A stretch of DNA of 64,000 nt, from contig CAYVEQ010000003.1 of NCBI GenBank assembly GCA_964450835.1, forward strand, positions 1-64,000. The letters are read 5' to 3'. The notes under the pieces were generated by a model. It was not told the origin of the DNA, ran no database searches, and saw only the letters and a program-made list of their open reading frames with translations. The position numbers were made by a program, and so were the translations under genes. This DNA is from Caccocola sp964450835 (lineage in GTDB: Bacteria > Synergistota > Synergistia > Synergistales > Synergistaceae). Of this stretch, positions 44,896-52,653 are shown one piece after another (positions within the stretch are counted from its first letter, which is position 1; every line of letters begins with the position of its first letter).

Positions 44896-45502
44896 ATGAT
44901 ATACACAGCGTGGAGAAGAATATGTAATATGAACATATCGCAGGCAATGCACTTGCATATCGGTTCTTTTTTTGATTGCGACTCTGCCGCGATTTCGCAA
45001 AGTATGCCTTCTGCGCATCCGTAAACGCACAATTTGAGCGCGCTGTACCCGGAAACGACGCTGAAGTGTATGGCGCGGTAAAAATGATACCGTGAGCATT
45101 TCACATTCTCTGCTTTTCCATAGGCAACGGCCGCTTCCGCAAGGGGCGGCCTTTGCTTGGTTTGTCCTTCTTTCCGAGGCAGAGACTTGCGCCGGAAAAA
45201 GCCTTTTGCATTAGGGGCTGACATACTGAAATCTACGACAACAGCAGAAAGAATGCAAAAGAGATGGAACAGAACCCTTGCACTCGGGCATCCTTAAACG
45301 GTATTAAATATGGAGTCTTAATCTCTCAAATCTGCGCCGTGACAGGGATGCAGCCCGAATCGCGCGAACTTGACTCCGTAAAGGGCGGACGTTATCATTG
45401 CCCTTATAAAACATGAAGCAGAACGTATATCATATTAAAAAACTTTTCGTCATGCTTTACATGATGTCTGTTCGTCGCGACTGCTGAAGAGGAGGGGTTC
45501 GT
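44896..45502. other. Intergenic stretch with an unrecognised open frame tail
   Basis: About 600 bases. A GGCCGC/GCGGCC hairpin lies near 45129-45151. A start-less frame ending with TGA at 45414-45416 reads RASLNGIKYGVLISQICAVT and GGRYHCPYKT; I do not recognise it and it may be a gene remnant. No RNA gene was seen. Confidence 0.35.
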
Positions 45503-46282
45503 GTGAATTTTTCTGTTGAGGGCAAAAGAGTTCTCGTTACGGCAGCTTCCGACGGCGTCGGCAAAGCGATAGCGCGAGCTTTCTGCGAGGCAGGGGCGCG
45601 CGTGCACATTTGCGGCCGCACTGTCGAGAAGCTCAAGAGATGCGCCGGTGAGATGCCAGGGCTGACATACACCGCAGCCGACGCGTCGTGTTGGGAAGAT
45701 GTCCGCAGAGTTTTTTGCGACGTTGAAAAAAATCTCGGCGGCCTGGACTTCCTCATCAACAATTTGGGTGTTGCGGGACCTACGGCGCGCGTCGATGAAA
45801 TTGACGTCGCCGATTGGTCAAAGACGATTAAGACGAATATCGATAGCCAGTTCTTCTGCACAAAGCTCGCGGTGCCGCATATGATTAAGGCGGGCGGCGG
45901 CTCTATCGTCAATCTCGGCTCCACGGCAAGCCTCTTCGCCTATCCGTTAAGGACGCCTTACGCCGCCTCCAAGTGGGCCGTTATAGGCTTTACGAAATCT
46001 GTCGCTCTGGAGCTCGGTCAGTACAAAATACGCGCCAACGCGATATGCCCGGGATGCATTGAGGGACCGCGCATCGAAGGCGTGCTGGAGCGCGAGGCGG
46101 CGCACCTCGGACTTACGGTTGACGAAGTGCGCAGCGGCTATCTGCGTCAGACTGCGCTGAATACGTTTATCAACGCGCGCGACGTGGCGGACATGTGTCT
46201 TTATCTATGCTCGCCGATGGGAGAAAAAATCAGCGGTCAGGCTATGGTTATAGACGGATTTACGGAGAACTGTCACTGCTGA
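45503..46282 (+). CDS. SDR-family oxidoreductase
   Basis: A 259-residue classical SDR starting at GTG with GAGGAGGGG nearby. It has the cofactor motif VLVTAASDGVGKAIARAF (Ala-Ser-Asp-Gly-x-Gly variant of TGxxxGxG), INNLGVAGP, catalytic Ser in NLGSTASLFAYP, and YAASKWAVIGFTKSVALEL followed by NAICPGCIEGPRI. The substrate is unknown. It stands alone, convergent with the lyase operon that ends at 46527, so its relation to that operon is unclear. A hairpin with T-run follows. Confidence 0.85.
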   Translation: MNFSVEGKRVLVTAASDGVGKAIARAFCEAGARVHICGRTVEKLKRCAGEMPGLTYTAADASCWEDVRRVFCDVEKNLGGLDFLINNLGVAGPTARVDEIDVADWSKTIKTNIDSQFFCTKLAVPHMIKAGGGSIVNLGSTASLFAYPLRTPYAASKWAVIGFTKSVALELGQYKIRANAICPGCIEGPRIEGVLEREAAHLGLTVDEVRSGYLRQTALNTFINARDVADMCLYLCSPMGEKISGQAMVIDGFTENCHC

Positions 46283-46330
46283 GATTTTTTGCTTTTTCAG
46301 CGCGGACGCATTTTTGTTACGCCGCGCAAA

Positions 46331-46371
46331 AAAACCGGAGGCACGCCGCGCGGCCTGTCTCCGGCTTTTTC
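46331..46371 (+). terminator. Intrinsic terminator after the SDR gene, possibly bidirectional
   Basis: CCGGAG (46335-46340) pairs with CTCCGG (46359-46364) around an inner GCCGCGCGGC hairpin. It has an A-run on the 5' side and CTTTTTC on the 3' side. Confidence 0.6.
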
Positions 46372-46489
46372 TTGTGCGCCGGGCATGGCACAATTCCAAG
46401 CGGTGAAAGCCCGGCCGTGGGCAGTTACCGCTGGGCGCGGCGAAACGCGAGCCGATGCCGGCAATGGCATCGGAGAGGAGCGTTGCAAC

Positions 46490-46521
46490 GGCGGAGAGGG
46501 ATGTCAAAACCCCTCTCCGCC
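46490..46521 (-). repeat. Inverted repeat just after the lyase stop codon
   Basis: GGCGGAGAGGG (46490-46500) and CCCTCTCCGCC (46511-46521) form an 11-base perfect stem six bases beyond the lyase stop. There is no T-run on the minus-strand side, so it may be a 3' stabiliser or a weak terminator. Confidence 0.6.
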
Positions 46522-46526
46522 CGTTA

Positions 46527-48077
46527 TCAATACATGGCGCCTATGGCCTTTTCCGCAATCATTCTTATTCTTCCGGTATGCACCAGCTCGCGCGCCCATT
46601 CCATGTCCGGCGAAATATAATGGTCGTTTTCCATGAACGGCGCTCTTTCGCGCACTGCGTCGGCGACTGCCGTTGTAACGGGCGACAGAGGAAGCGTTTT
46701 GTCGCCGCGCAGTTCGGCTCCCTGTACTGCGGTCAGCAGTTCGTTGCCGAGCACGTACTCAGCCAGCTGAACAACCTTATAAGCCTTCAGCGCGGCGTTG
46801 TATCCCATACTGACGTAGTCCTCTTGGAAAGCGCTTGTCGGCACCGAGTCAACGGCGGCCGGGTGGGAAAGCACCCTTATTTCTCCGAGCAGTCCCGCCG
46901 ATGAGTATTGAACTATCATATAGCCGCTGTTCTCTCCGGGATTTGCCACGAGAAAAGGCGGCAGTCCGCTGACGTGTTCGTTGAGCATCCTGTCGGTGCG
47001 GCGCTCGGAGATTTTCGCGAGATACCCCATCGCGATGCAGACAGAATCGCTCTCTATGGCGACAAAGCCGGAGTCGCTGTTGCAGGCGCTGATTGCCTCG
47101 CCGGAATAATGAATAATAGGGTTGTCGTCGCAAGAATTCATTTCTGTTTCAATTACTTCAACAGCGTCGCAGACAGCCCTTCTGGCGGCGCCGTGAGCCT
47201 GCGGGATGCAGCGCAGAGAAAGCGCGTCCTGTAAATTGCCGCCGCCCGTCTTGTTAAGATAGACACTCTCGGAAAGAATTTTTCTGACGTGCTCGGCCGT
47301 TAGCGCCTGTTCTTTGTGAGGCTTTACCTCCATGACTCTTTCGTCGAAGGCCCGCATGTTGCCGCGCAGAGTTTCAAGCGTGCAGGAAGCGACGACGTCA
47401 GCTGTGGCTATGAGGTTTCTGGCATCGTAGGCCGCAAGAGCCGCCAAAGCGGTGACGGATGTGCAGCCGTTGACAAAGCACAGCCCCTCTTTGTAGCTGG
47501 GAGTAAACGGTGCGATGCCGGCGCGTTTCAAAGCCTCGCCTCCGCTCAGCAGCTCGCCTTCATAGTAGGCGCGGCCTTCGCCGGTAAAGACCAAAGCGGC
47601 GTGCGCCTCCGCATCGAGGTATCCGACGGAGCCGTGTTTCGGCGTCCACGGAATGACATTTTTATTCAGAAGCTCCGCAATCGTTTCCAGCGCTTCCATA
47701 CGCGCGCCGGAGACGCCTGTGCCGACGTTCACGAGCATCATAAAGAGCATTGCCCTGACCGCTTCGGCCTCCATCGGCTCTCCGACAGTCGTGCAGTGAG
47801 TCAGCATGGTGTTTTTTTGATATTTCAACGCTGCTTCTTGCGCCACGGATATTTTGACATTTTCGCCGAGTCCCGTGGTAACTCCGTAAATACGCTGCTT
47901 TTCGGCTACAAACCGCTCAACGAGCCGGCGGCACTTGCAAACCCGCTCCCGGTAGTTTTTGCCGAAGCTGACCTTTGCCCCGAATCGCGCCACCGCGACA
48001 AGATCCTCAAGAGTGACTCTCCCGTCCAGCACGACTTCCTTTATTTTGCCTGCCTCACGTTTGTCTGAACCTTTCAC
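46527..48077 (-). CDS. Aromatic amino-acid lyase superfamily enzyme lacking the MIO triad; predicted ergothionase-type lyase
   Basis: The 516-residue protein matches histidine/phenylalanine ammonia-lyases along its length. It has IYGVTTGLGENV with the catalytic Tyr, CFVNGCTSVTALAAL, LSLRCIPQAHGAA, MNSCDDNPIIHYSGEA, LLGEIRVLSHPAAVDSVPTS and QEDYVSMGYNAA. In canonical enzymes GSVGASGDLAPLAH provides Ala-Ser-Gly for the MIO cofactor. Here the segment is GSVGYLDAEAH (residues 149-159), three residues shorter with no Ala-Ser-Gly. A second conserved Tyr (DxYSLRC) is Leu. MIO-independent members are known: ergothionase eliminates trimethylamine from ergothioneine to give thiourocanate. That activity, or the same on another trimethylammonium compound, is predicted. 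It starts at GTG with a poor ribosome-binding site and is last in a transporter operon. Confidence 0.85.
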   Translation of the reverse strand: MKGSDKREAGKIKEVVLDGRVTLEDLVAVARFGAKVSFGKNYRERVCKCRRLVERFVAEKQRIYGVTTGLGENVKISVAQEAALKYQKNTMLTHCTTVGEPMEAEAVRAMLFMMLVNVGTGVSGARMEALETIAELLNKNVIPWTPKHGSVGYLDAEAHAALVFTGEGRAYYEGELLSGGEALKRAGIAPFTPSYKEGLCFVNGCTSVTALAALAAYDARNLIATADVVASCTLETLRGNMRAFDERVMEVKPHKEQALTAEHVRKILSESVYLNKTGGGNLQDALSLRCIPQAHGAARRAVCDAVEVIETEMNSCDDNPIIHYSGEAISACNSDSGFVAIESDSVCIAMGYLAKISERRTDRMLNEHVSGLPPFLVANPGENSGYMIVQYSSAGLLGEIRVLSHPAAVDSVPTSAFQEDYVSMGYNAALKAYKVVQLAEYVLGNELLTAVQGAELRGDKTLPLSPVTTAVADAVRERAPFMENDHYISPDMEWARELVHTGRIRMIAEKAIGAMY

Positions 48078-48112
48078 CGTCTATCACGCGGCCTTTCTTC
48101 GCATATTGCTTG

Positions 48113-48655
48113 TCAAAAAGTTCTTCTTACGCAGCACCCGTCCGCTGCGACAGGTATATAGTAAACCTTCTTGCCAGGCTCCGGCTTGTCGAAAAACGCT
48201 ACGTGGTAAGGGCGGAATATGCTTTTGACGTCAATGACGCGCAGAGACATATTACCCCCCACGCGGCGCCTGAGAATGCGGCGCGCCAAAACGTTGCACC
48301 TTGTAATCATCTGCTCGTCGGAAAAATCCGCAAACTGAACCGACTCACAGTCAACCTCGGCCTCTTCGGTTTCCACGCCTCTGCGGTCGTAATAAGAAAC
48401 GCCGCAGGTTGAACCGTTGGCAATCATTTCAATCTTGGTTTTTCGCGGAGCCGTTGCTTTCTTCAGCATTCTTGCCACGAAAGAAGGCTCCGCTGTGATT
48501 TCAAAAGTAATCAGCTTATTTTCGATATATATTGTCCTCATAATCGGAGCCGAGCTCCACCTGCCGCTGAAGATTCTCGCCAGCAGTCCTTTGCGGCTTG
48601 CCTCTTTTTCGGCTTCAGCAATACTTTTTTTTATTGAGAAAATCGTTATTTTCAT
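48113..48655 (-). CDS. Conserved-looking protein of unknown function in the lyase operon
   Basis: A 180-residue soluble protein, mixed alpha/beta and rich in Arg/Lys and Cys. Segments include TIYIENKLITFEITAEPSF, ANGSTCGVSYYDRRG, FADFSDEQMITRCNVLARRI and a C-terminus with VYYIPVAADGCCVRRTF. I do not recognise a domain. There is no strong ribosome-binding site at the first ATG; an internal ATG near residue 39 is an alternative start. It lies between the small membrane protein and the lyase on the same strand, so it may be co-expressed with them. Confidence 0.65.
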   Translation of the reverse strand: MKITIFSIKKSIAEAEKEASRKGLLARIFSGRWSSAPIMRTIYIENKLITFEITAEPSFVARMLKKATAPRKTKIEMIANGSTCGVSYYDRRGVETEEAEVDCESVQFADFSDEQMITRCNVLARRILRRRVGGNMSLRVIDVKSIFRPYHVAFFDKPEPGKKVYYIPVAADGCCVRRTF

Positions 48656-48689
48656 CGGCGTGCCGCGTCTGAACTGCCACGAAGAGACG

Positions 48690-48932
48690 CTATCTTTTGT
48701 TTTTTCTCAGCCGCGCGAAATGGATGACCTGGCCGATATACTTGCAGAACACCCAGGCGGTTATAGCCATCGCGGAATAGGGCAGAAGCCTGCCGAGGAC
48801 AATATCGACATCGTGAATCATGCAGTAGCCTATAAAACATGACTCCAGCACGAAGCAGGCGCATAAGGCGCCGTCAAGGCCGAACCATGATATAGTGAGA
48901 TCGTCGTTGTTTTTCTCTTTAATCGCAGCCAT
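48690..48932 (-). CDS. Small two-helix membrane protein linked to the symporter
   Basis: An 80-residue protein with two predicted membrane helices (WFGLDGALCACFVLESCFIG and LLPYSAMAITAWVFCKYIG) and a basic tail RLRKNKR. The ATG at 48932 has AGGAGG eight bases upstream; a TTG two codons earlier is less likely. It follows the sodium:solute symporter by 12 bases. Some SSS transporters are paired with a small membrane partner (for example the DUF997/YhdT protein next to PanF), and this may be an analogous accessory subunit, although sequence similarity was not evident. Confidence 0.75.
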   Translation of the reverse strand: MAAIKEKNNDDLTISWFGLDGALCACFVLESCFIGYCMIHDVDIVLGRLLPYSAMAITAWVFCKYIGQVIHFARLRKNKR

Positions 48933-48944
48933 AATCAAAACCTC

Positions 48945-50363
48945 CTAGCACCGTATCTTATTGTTGTTGTTATTCAGCGGTTCGCCTATTTTGTTACCGA
49001 TCAGCCAGCATATGAAGGAAAGCGGCAGAGAAACTAAAATAGGTTCAAGTGCGCCGAAACTCTCTGAAATTGTTACCGGGTGCAGCGAAAGCAGGACAAA
49101 AGAGAGACAGCCCGCGGCCATAGAGAGCAGGCCGGACATTTTGGTCTTTTCCCCGTCATACATCAGAGCCATCAGCACCGGAACAAAGCCTGTCGACATC
49201 CAAAGGCTGATGAGGAATACAAAAGCGTCGTACACAAGGGTGAACTTAAAGGCCAGGCTGAGTCCTATCAGGCCGAGGAGAGCGGCGCCGAGACGGCTTA
49301 AATTGACGATTTTTCTGTCGCTCAGTTTGTTGTTGACAAAAATTCTCGCGTAAATGTCCTTGGCAAGGGTTGTGCCTCCGATAAGATAATAGCTGTCAAG
49401 CGTTGAAATAATAGCTCCGAACAGCCCTATCACAAAGAAGGCGCGGAAGCCTTCGGGCAGGTGAGAAAGCACCATTTGCACATAAGCCAGCTCGGGCTGG
49501 GCGTCTGGGTACGCCACGTGCACCGCCATGCCGGCGATATTTGTTACGCCGTCGAAAATCAGCCAGAGGCAGAAGCAGGTCAGCATGGCCCTGCGTCCCG
49601 TCTTTGCGGCGTTGCTTGCGGAAAAACGCTGATAGAAGCAGGGATCCGCGTAAACATTGATGCAGAGCAGTATGAGCATAAGAGCTTTGGTGAATGTCAT
49701 GCCTGCGGTCGGATGCGTAAAGGCCGGATTGTCGGCAGTCGCGGCGCGGATGCCGGCCATGCCGCCGACGCTGTCATATATCTGGGGAAAGACCGCGCAG
49801 ACGCTCATCAGCATGAAGAAGAAGAAAATCATATCCGTCACGGCCACGCCCATAAGACCGCCCAGGCAAGTCAGCAGAATGGTAAGGACCACGACGATTA
49901 CGCCGAGTAAGACTTTGTTAATCCCCCAAGCGGCCTCTCCGATGAATCCGGTTGCGGTGATTTCGCCCAGCTGCGAACAGTAGACGAAGAGAAAGACCGA
50001 CGCGATGACTGCGGACAGTTTCCCGTAAGTATTTTCCATAACGTCCGGAATCGTCACGTCCGCCCTCACGTGTATGCGCGGGCCGACCCACAGCGCCAGA
50101 GGAAAACGCACCGCGTGGGCGCCGATCGACCAGATAAACCAAGTCGCCATGCCGAAGACAGACGCATAGCCTATCGTCCCGACAACTCCGACGCCTCCGT
50201 ACCACGACGCGACTAAGGTACCGACTACCAACGACCACGGAAGGCTGCGGTTGGCGAGGTAGTAGCTTTCCATATCGGTAATCGATTTGGAAAAGTAATA
50301 CCCTATCGCAATCACTGCGATAACAGACAAAACAATCACTACATTATCAAGCGCAGTCAGCAT
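48945..50363 (-). CDS. Sodium:solute symporter (SSS family)
   Basis: A 472-residue permease of the SSS family with about 13 membrane helices. It begins with ALDNVVIVLSVIAVIAIGYYF, then SITDMESYYLANRSLPW (the xxDFFLAGR-like segment), GTLVASWYGGVGVVGTIGYA, VTDMIFFFFMLMSVCAV, and GAIISTLDSYYLIGGTTLAKD (the sodium-site ISTxDS region). The substrate class cannot be told; SSS members carry amino acids, betaines, vitamins or sugars. It overlaps the 4Fe-4S gene upstream by seven bases. Its link to a predicted ergothionase makes ergothioneine or another betaine a candidate. Confidence 0.93.
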   Translation of the reverse strand: MLTALDNVVIVLSVIAVIAIGYYFSKSITDMESYYLANRSLPWSLVVGTLVASWYGGVGVVGTIGYASVFGMATWFIWSIGAHAVRFPLALWVGPRIHVRADVTIPDVMENTYGKLSAVIASVFLFVYCSQLGEITATGFIGEAAWGINKVLLGVIVVVLTILLTCLGGLMGVAVTDMIFFFFMLMSVCAVFPQIYDSVGGMAGIRAATADNPAFTHPTAGMTFTKALMLILLCINVYADPCFYQRFSASNAAKTGRRAMLTCFCLWLIFDGVTNIAGMAVHVAYPDAQPELAYVQMVLSHLPEGFRAFFVIGLFGAIISTLDSYYLIGGTTLAKDIYARIFVNNKLSDRKIVNLSRLGAALLGLIGLSLAFKFTLVYDAFVFLISLWMSTGFVPVLMALMYDGEKTKMSGLLSMAAGCLSFVLLSLHPVTISESFGALEPILVSLPLSFICWLIGNKIGEPLNNNNNKIRC

Positions 50364-51370
50364 AACTCAGACTCTCCTTTTTCCGCGGCGTCTCTCTCTG
50401 CCCGGCACAAAGAGCCGGCGCCGCTTAATTTTTTTATCGAAATGGCGGAGACGGGGCAGTGGTTTTTGCATACCGTGCAGCCCCAACACGCCTTTTCGTC
50501 AAAGGTGATTTTCCTTCCTTCTTTTTTGAATGCGCTGAAATTGCATACCGCGGCGCATCTCCCGCATCCCACGCACTTTGTCTCGTCCCAGATGATCGCG
50601 TAGCGCTGTTTCGGCCATATCCCCTGAGCGCCGACGGCTTTTGAGGCCCTGATCGGATAACAGCAGTCGCCGCAGCAGTTGCAGATGCCGGACTCTGTCT
50701 CCGACGTCTGCATCAGTCCCTGCCTGTTTGCCTCAATCACCAGCGCCTTTGCCTCCTCCTTGGAAAGAGGCCTGCCGTGACCGCGATCCCATTCGGAATT
50801 TATGTCTTTATTGAAAAGTATGCAGACATCGCGCTTCTTCCGGCAGCGCAGAGCGACGCTTTTGCAGTTGCAGGGGACGACGTAAGGGTCGCTCTTCAGC
50901 GAGTCAATCAGTTTAAGCGTTTCTTCAAGTGTAAAAAAGAATGCGTTCTCTATAAGTCCGCCGCGGCTCAGCGCATTGCTCAGCCGGGGACGGGCTTTCT
51001 TGATATATTGCCCGACGTACCAGTCGTCTATTTTTTCGCGTTCGCATTCAGGAATCGCAAGCCAGCTCTCAGGTTCGTACTGCGCGAAAAACGCCAGCCG
51101 CGTGTAGAAGTCGGCGAGGCGGTACGCAGCAGTCTTGCCGCCGTTCTTTGGCAATTTGTTTAACACTCCGCGCGAATAAGCGTCTTGTATCAGGCTGAGG
51201 GGGTCGGGTGAGTCCGCGGCAAGGGAAAGCAGTTCCGTTTCTTCATAGCCGCGGCTTTCCATCTTTTCGATTAACGCGAGTTCGCCGCGCCTCAGAAACA
51301 TGTCAATATATGGGCGAGCAAGCTCTGGGATTTCAAATTTTTCCGCAACATTTCTATAAACGGTGTCCAT
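50357..51370 (-). CDS. 4Fe-4S ferredoxin-domain protein
   Basis: A 337-residue cytosolic protein. The first 200 residues are helical with CNCKSVALRCRKKRDVC in the middle. Then come the Cys-dense ICNCCGDCC and two 4Fe-4S ferredoxin motifs, CVGCGRCAAVC and CWGCTVCKNHCP. Proteins with the CxCCxxCC stretch plus two clusters occur in anaerobic electron transfer. The ATG at 51370 has GGAGG nine bases upstream. It overlaps the symporter by seven bases and opens the operon, so electrons may be used on a product of the lyase step (inference). The divergent regulator starts 176 bases away. Confidence 0.85.
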   Translation of the reverse strand: MDTVYRNVAEKFEIPELARPYIDMFLRRGELALIEKMESRGYEETELLSLAADSPDPLSLIQDAYSRGVLNKLPKNGGKTAAYRLADFYTRLAFFAQYEPESWLAIPECEREKIDDWYVGQYIKKARPRLSNALSRGGLIENAFFFTLEETLKLIDSLKSDPYVVPCNCKSVALRCRKKRDVCILFNKDINSEWDRGHGRPLSKEEAKALVIEANRQGLMQTSETESGICNCCGDCCYPIRASKAVGAQGIWPKQRYAIIWDETKCVGCGRCAAVCNFSAFKKEGRKITFDEKACWGCTVCKNHCPVSAISIKKLSGAGSLCRAERDAAEKGESELC

Positions 51371-51470
51371 CGACACAGGCCTCCATGTGGGCTTGCCTCA
51401 AAAAAGATAATTTTGACACTGCGGCTGCCGCGGCATAATTCCGGACAGCTTACTGATAACCTGATGCCGT

Positions 51471-51493
51471 ATGCAGCATGTAGCATGTTGCAT
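51471..51493 (+). promoter_or_regulatory. Near-perfect palindrome between the 4Fe-4S gene and the GntR gene, likely operator
   Basis: ATGCAGCATG, TAG, CATGTTGCAT form a dyad with one mismatch in ten positions, located in the 176-base divergent gap. It lies about 54 bases before the regulator start and about 100 bases from the operon start, so it could control both directions. Confidence 0.65.
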
Positions 51494-51546
51494 ATATTAT
51501 GATATACTCAGTAAAAATTTTTGTCAAGGCGCGAAGAGGTAAGCAG

Positions 51547-52272
51547 ATGTCATATTTTCATAACGCATCATTAAGAGAGCAGCTTTACGGCTATATCAAG
51601 AAAAAAATCAACTCCGGCGAACTCAAGGCCGGATGCTTGATAAATCAAAAAGAAATTTTTGACGAGCTCAATATAAGCCGCACTCCGTACAGAGACTGTA
51701 TGATACAGCTTGAATCGGAGGGACTGGTTAAGATTATCCCCTGCAAGGGCGTTGTGGTCCGCGAGCTTTCGCTGGAAGAGGTCATGGAGATTCAGGAACT
51801 GGCAGGAGCGCTGGAAGGGTTGGCCTATGAGCTTGCCTTTTATAACGCGCGTGTAAGGTGTATTCCCGAAATGAAAGAAATGCTGCTGCGCGCGGCGTGG
51901 CATTTTGACAACAACAAGCCCATCCCGCAAGACCTTAACAACAGGTTCCATATGATAGTGATTGAGCAGTGTCCCAACGGCAGTATCGTCAATCAGCTCG
52001 TCAGGCTCCGCGAGCGCATCTACGACTTTCCGCAGAGAAGCCTGCCCGCTTTATTGAAATGGGAAAAAATTTTTTGGGAAGAACACAAGGTGCAGATTGA
52101 TATTCTTGAAAACGGCACGCCTCTTGATCTGGGAGAATATACGCGAAGGGTTCACTGGAACGTCGAAGGCAAGGAGGAATACTGGGAAAGGCTGCTTGGC
52201 GTAAAGGCCGCGGCCGTCAGGCAGTATTTCCGGACGAGAAAGCCATACGCCGATACGGCCGTCGTTAAGTGA
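51547..52272 (+). CDS. GntR-family (FCD-type) transcriptional regulator
   Basis: A 241-residue GntR regulator. The winged-helix half has SLREQLYGYIKKKINSGEL, KAGCLINQKEIFDELNISRT and PYRDCMIQLESEGLVKIIP. The C-terminal half resembles FCD domains with EIQELAGALEGLAYELA and NRFHMIVIEQCPNG. The ATG at 51547 has AGAGGT about eight bases upstream; an in-frame ATG at 51499 is rejected for lack of one. It is divergent from the 4Fe-4S/symporter/lyase operon and probably controls it through the nearby palindrome. The signal molecule is unknown. Confidence 0.87.
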   Translation: MSYFHNASLREQLYGYIKKKINSGELKAGCLINQKEIFDELNISRTPYRDCMIQLESEGLVKIIPCKGVVVRELSLEEVMEIQELAGALEGLAYELAFYNARVRCIPEMKEMLLRAAWHFDNNKPIPQDLNNRFHMIVIEQCPNGSIVNQLVRLRERIYDFPQRSLPALLKWEKIFWEEHKVQIDILENGTPLDLGEYTRRVHWNVEGKEEYWERLLGVKAAAVRQYFRTRKPYADTAVVK

Positions 52273-52297
52273 GGGGGCAAAAATCCCCCAAGTCTTT
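52273..52297 (+). terminator. Weak intrinsic terminator after the GntR gene
   Basis: GGGGG and CCCCC around CAAAAAT (52273-52289) followed by AAGTCTTTTT. Confidence 0.45.
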
Positions 52298-52653
52298 TTG
52301 CCATGCGGGCGGGCTTTGTTCGTTTGCGTTCATTGGCGAGCCAGCATTCTGCGAAGCCCACAGACGACTGGCTGTCGAACGGTAATTGCATGTTTCAGAT
52401 TTGATTACAACGGCGCACTGTATTGCCGCGCGTTTCACAATCGCGTTTGCCGCAGACGAGGATTCCGGAGGCGGCTGATTTTTCTAAAACGTGAGGCCGA
52501 GCGGGAAGTGCCAGGCGCGGCGGGGAAGTTATTTTGACGCGTTTCCTGACGAGCTGTACGCGCTCCGCCGGCTTCGGCAGGCTTGGCTGCGGTTGTCCGG
52601 CTTGATGCTGCGGTTTGTTAATACAAAGCGTTGAAGTTCGCGCCCGGCGGGGT
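52298..52653. other. Intergenic stretch, no gene recognised
   Basis: About 355 bases between convergent genes; GC-rich, with no supported open frame, RNA gene or strong repeat. Confidence 0.35.

Noticed and set aside
43363..45099. Long minus-strand frame over the KDG kinase and pseudogenes
   Set aside because: It covers an intact, conserved kinase on the plus strand and has no family features of its own.
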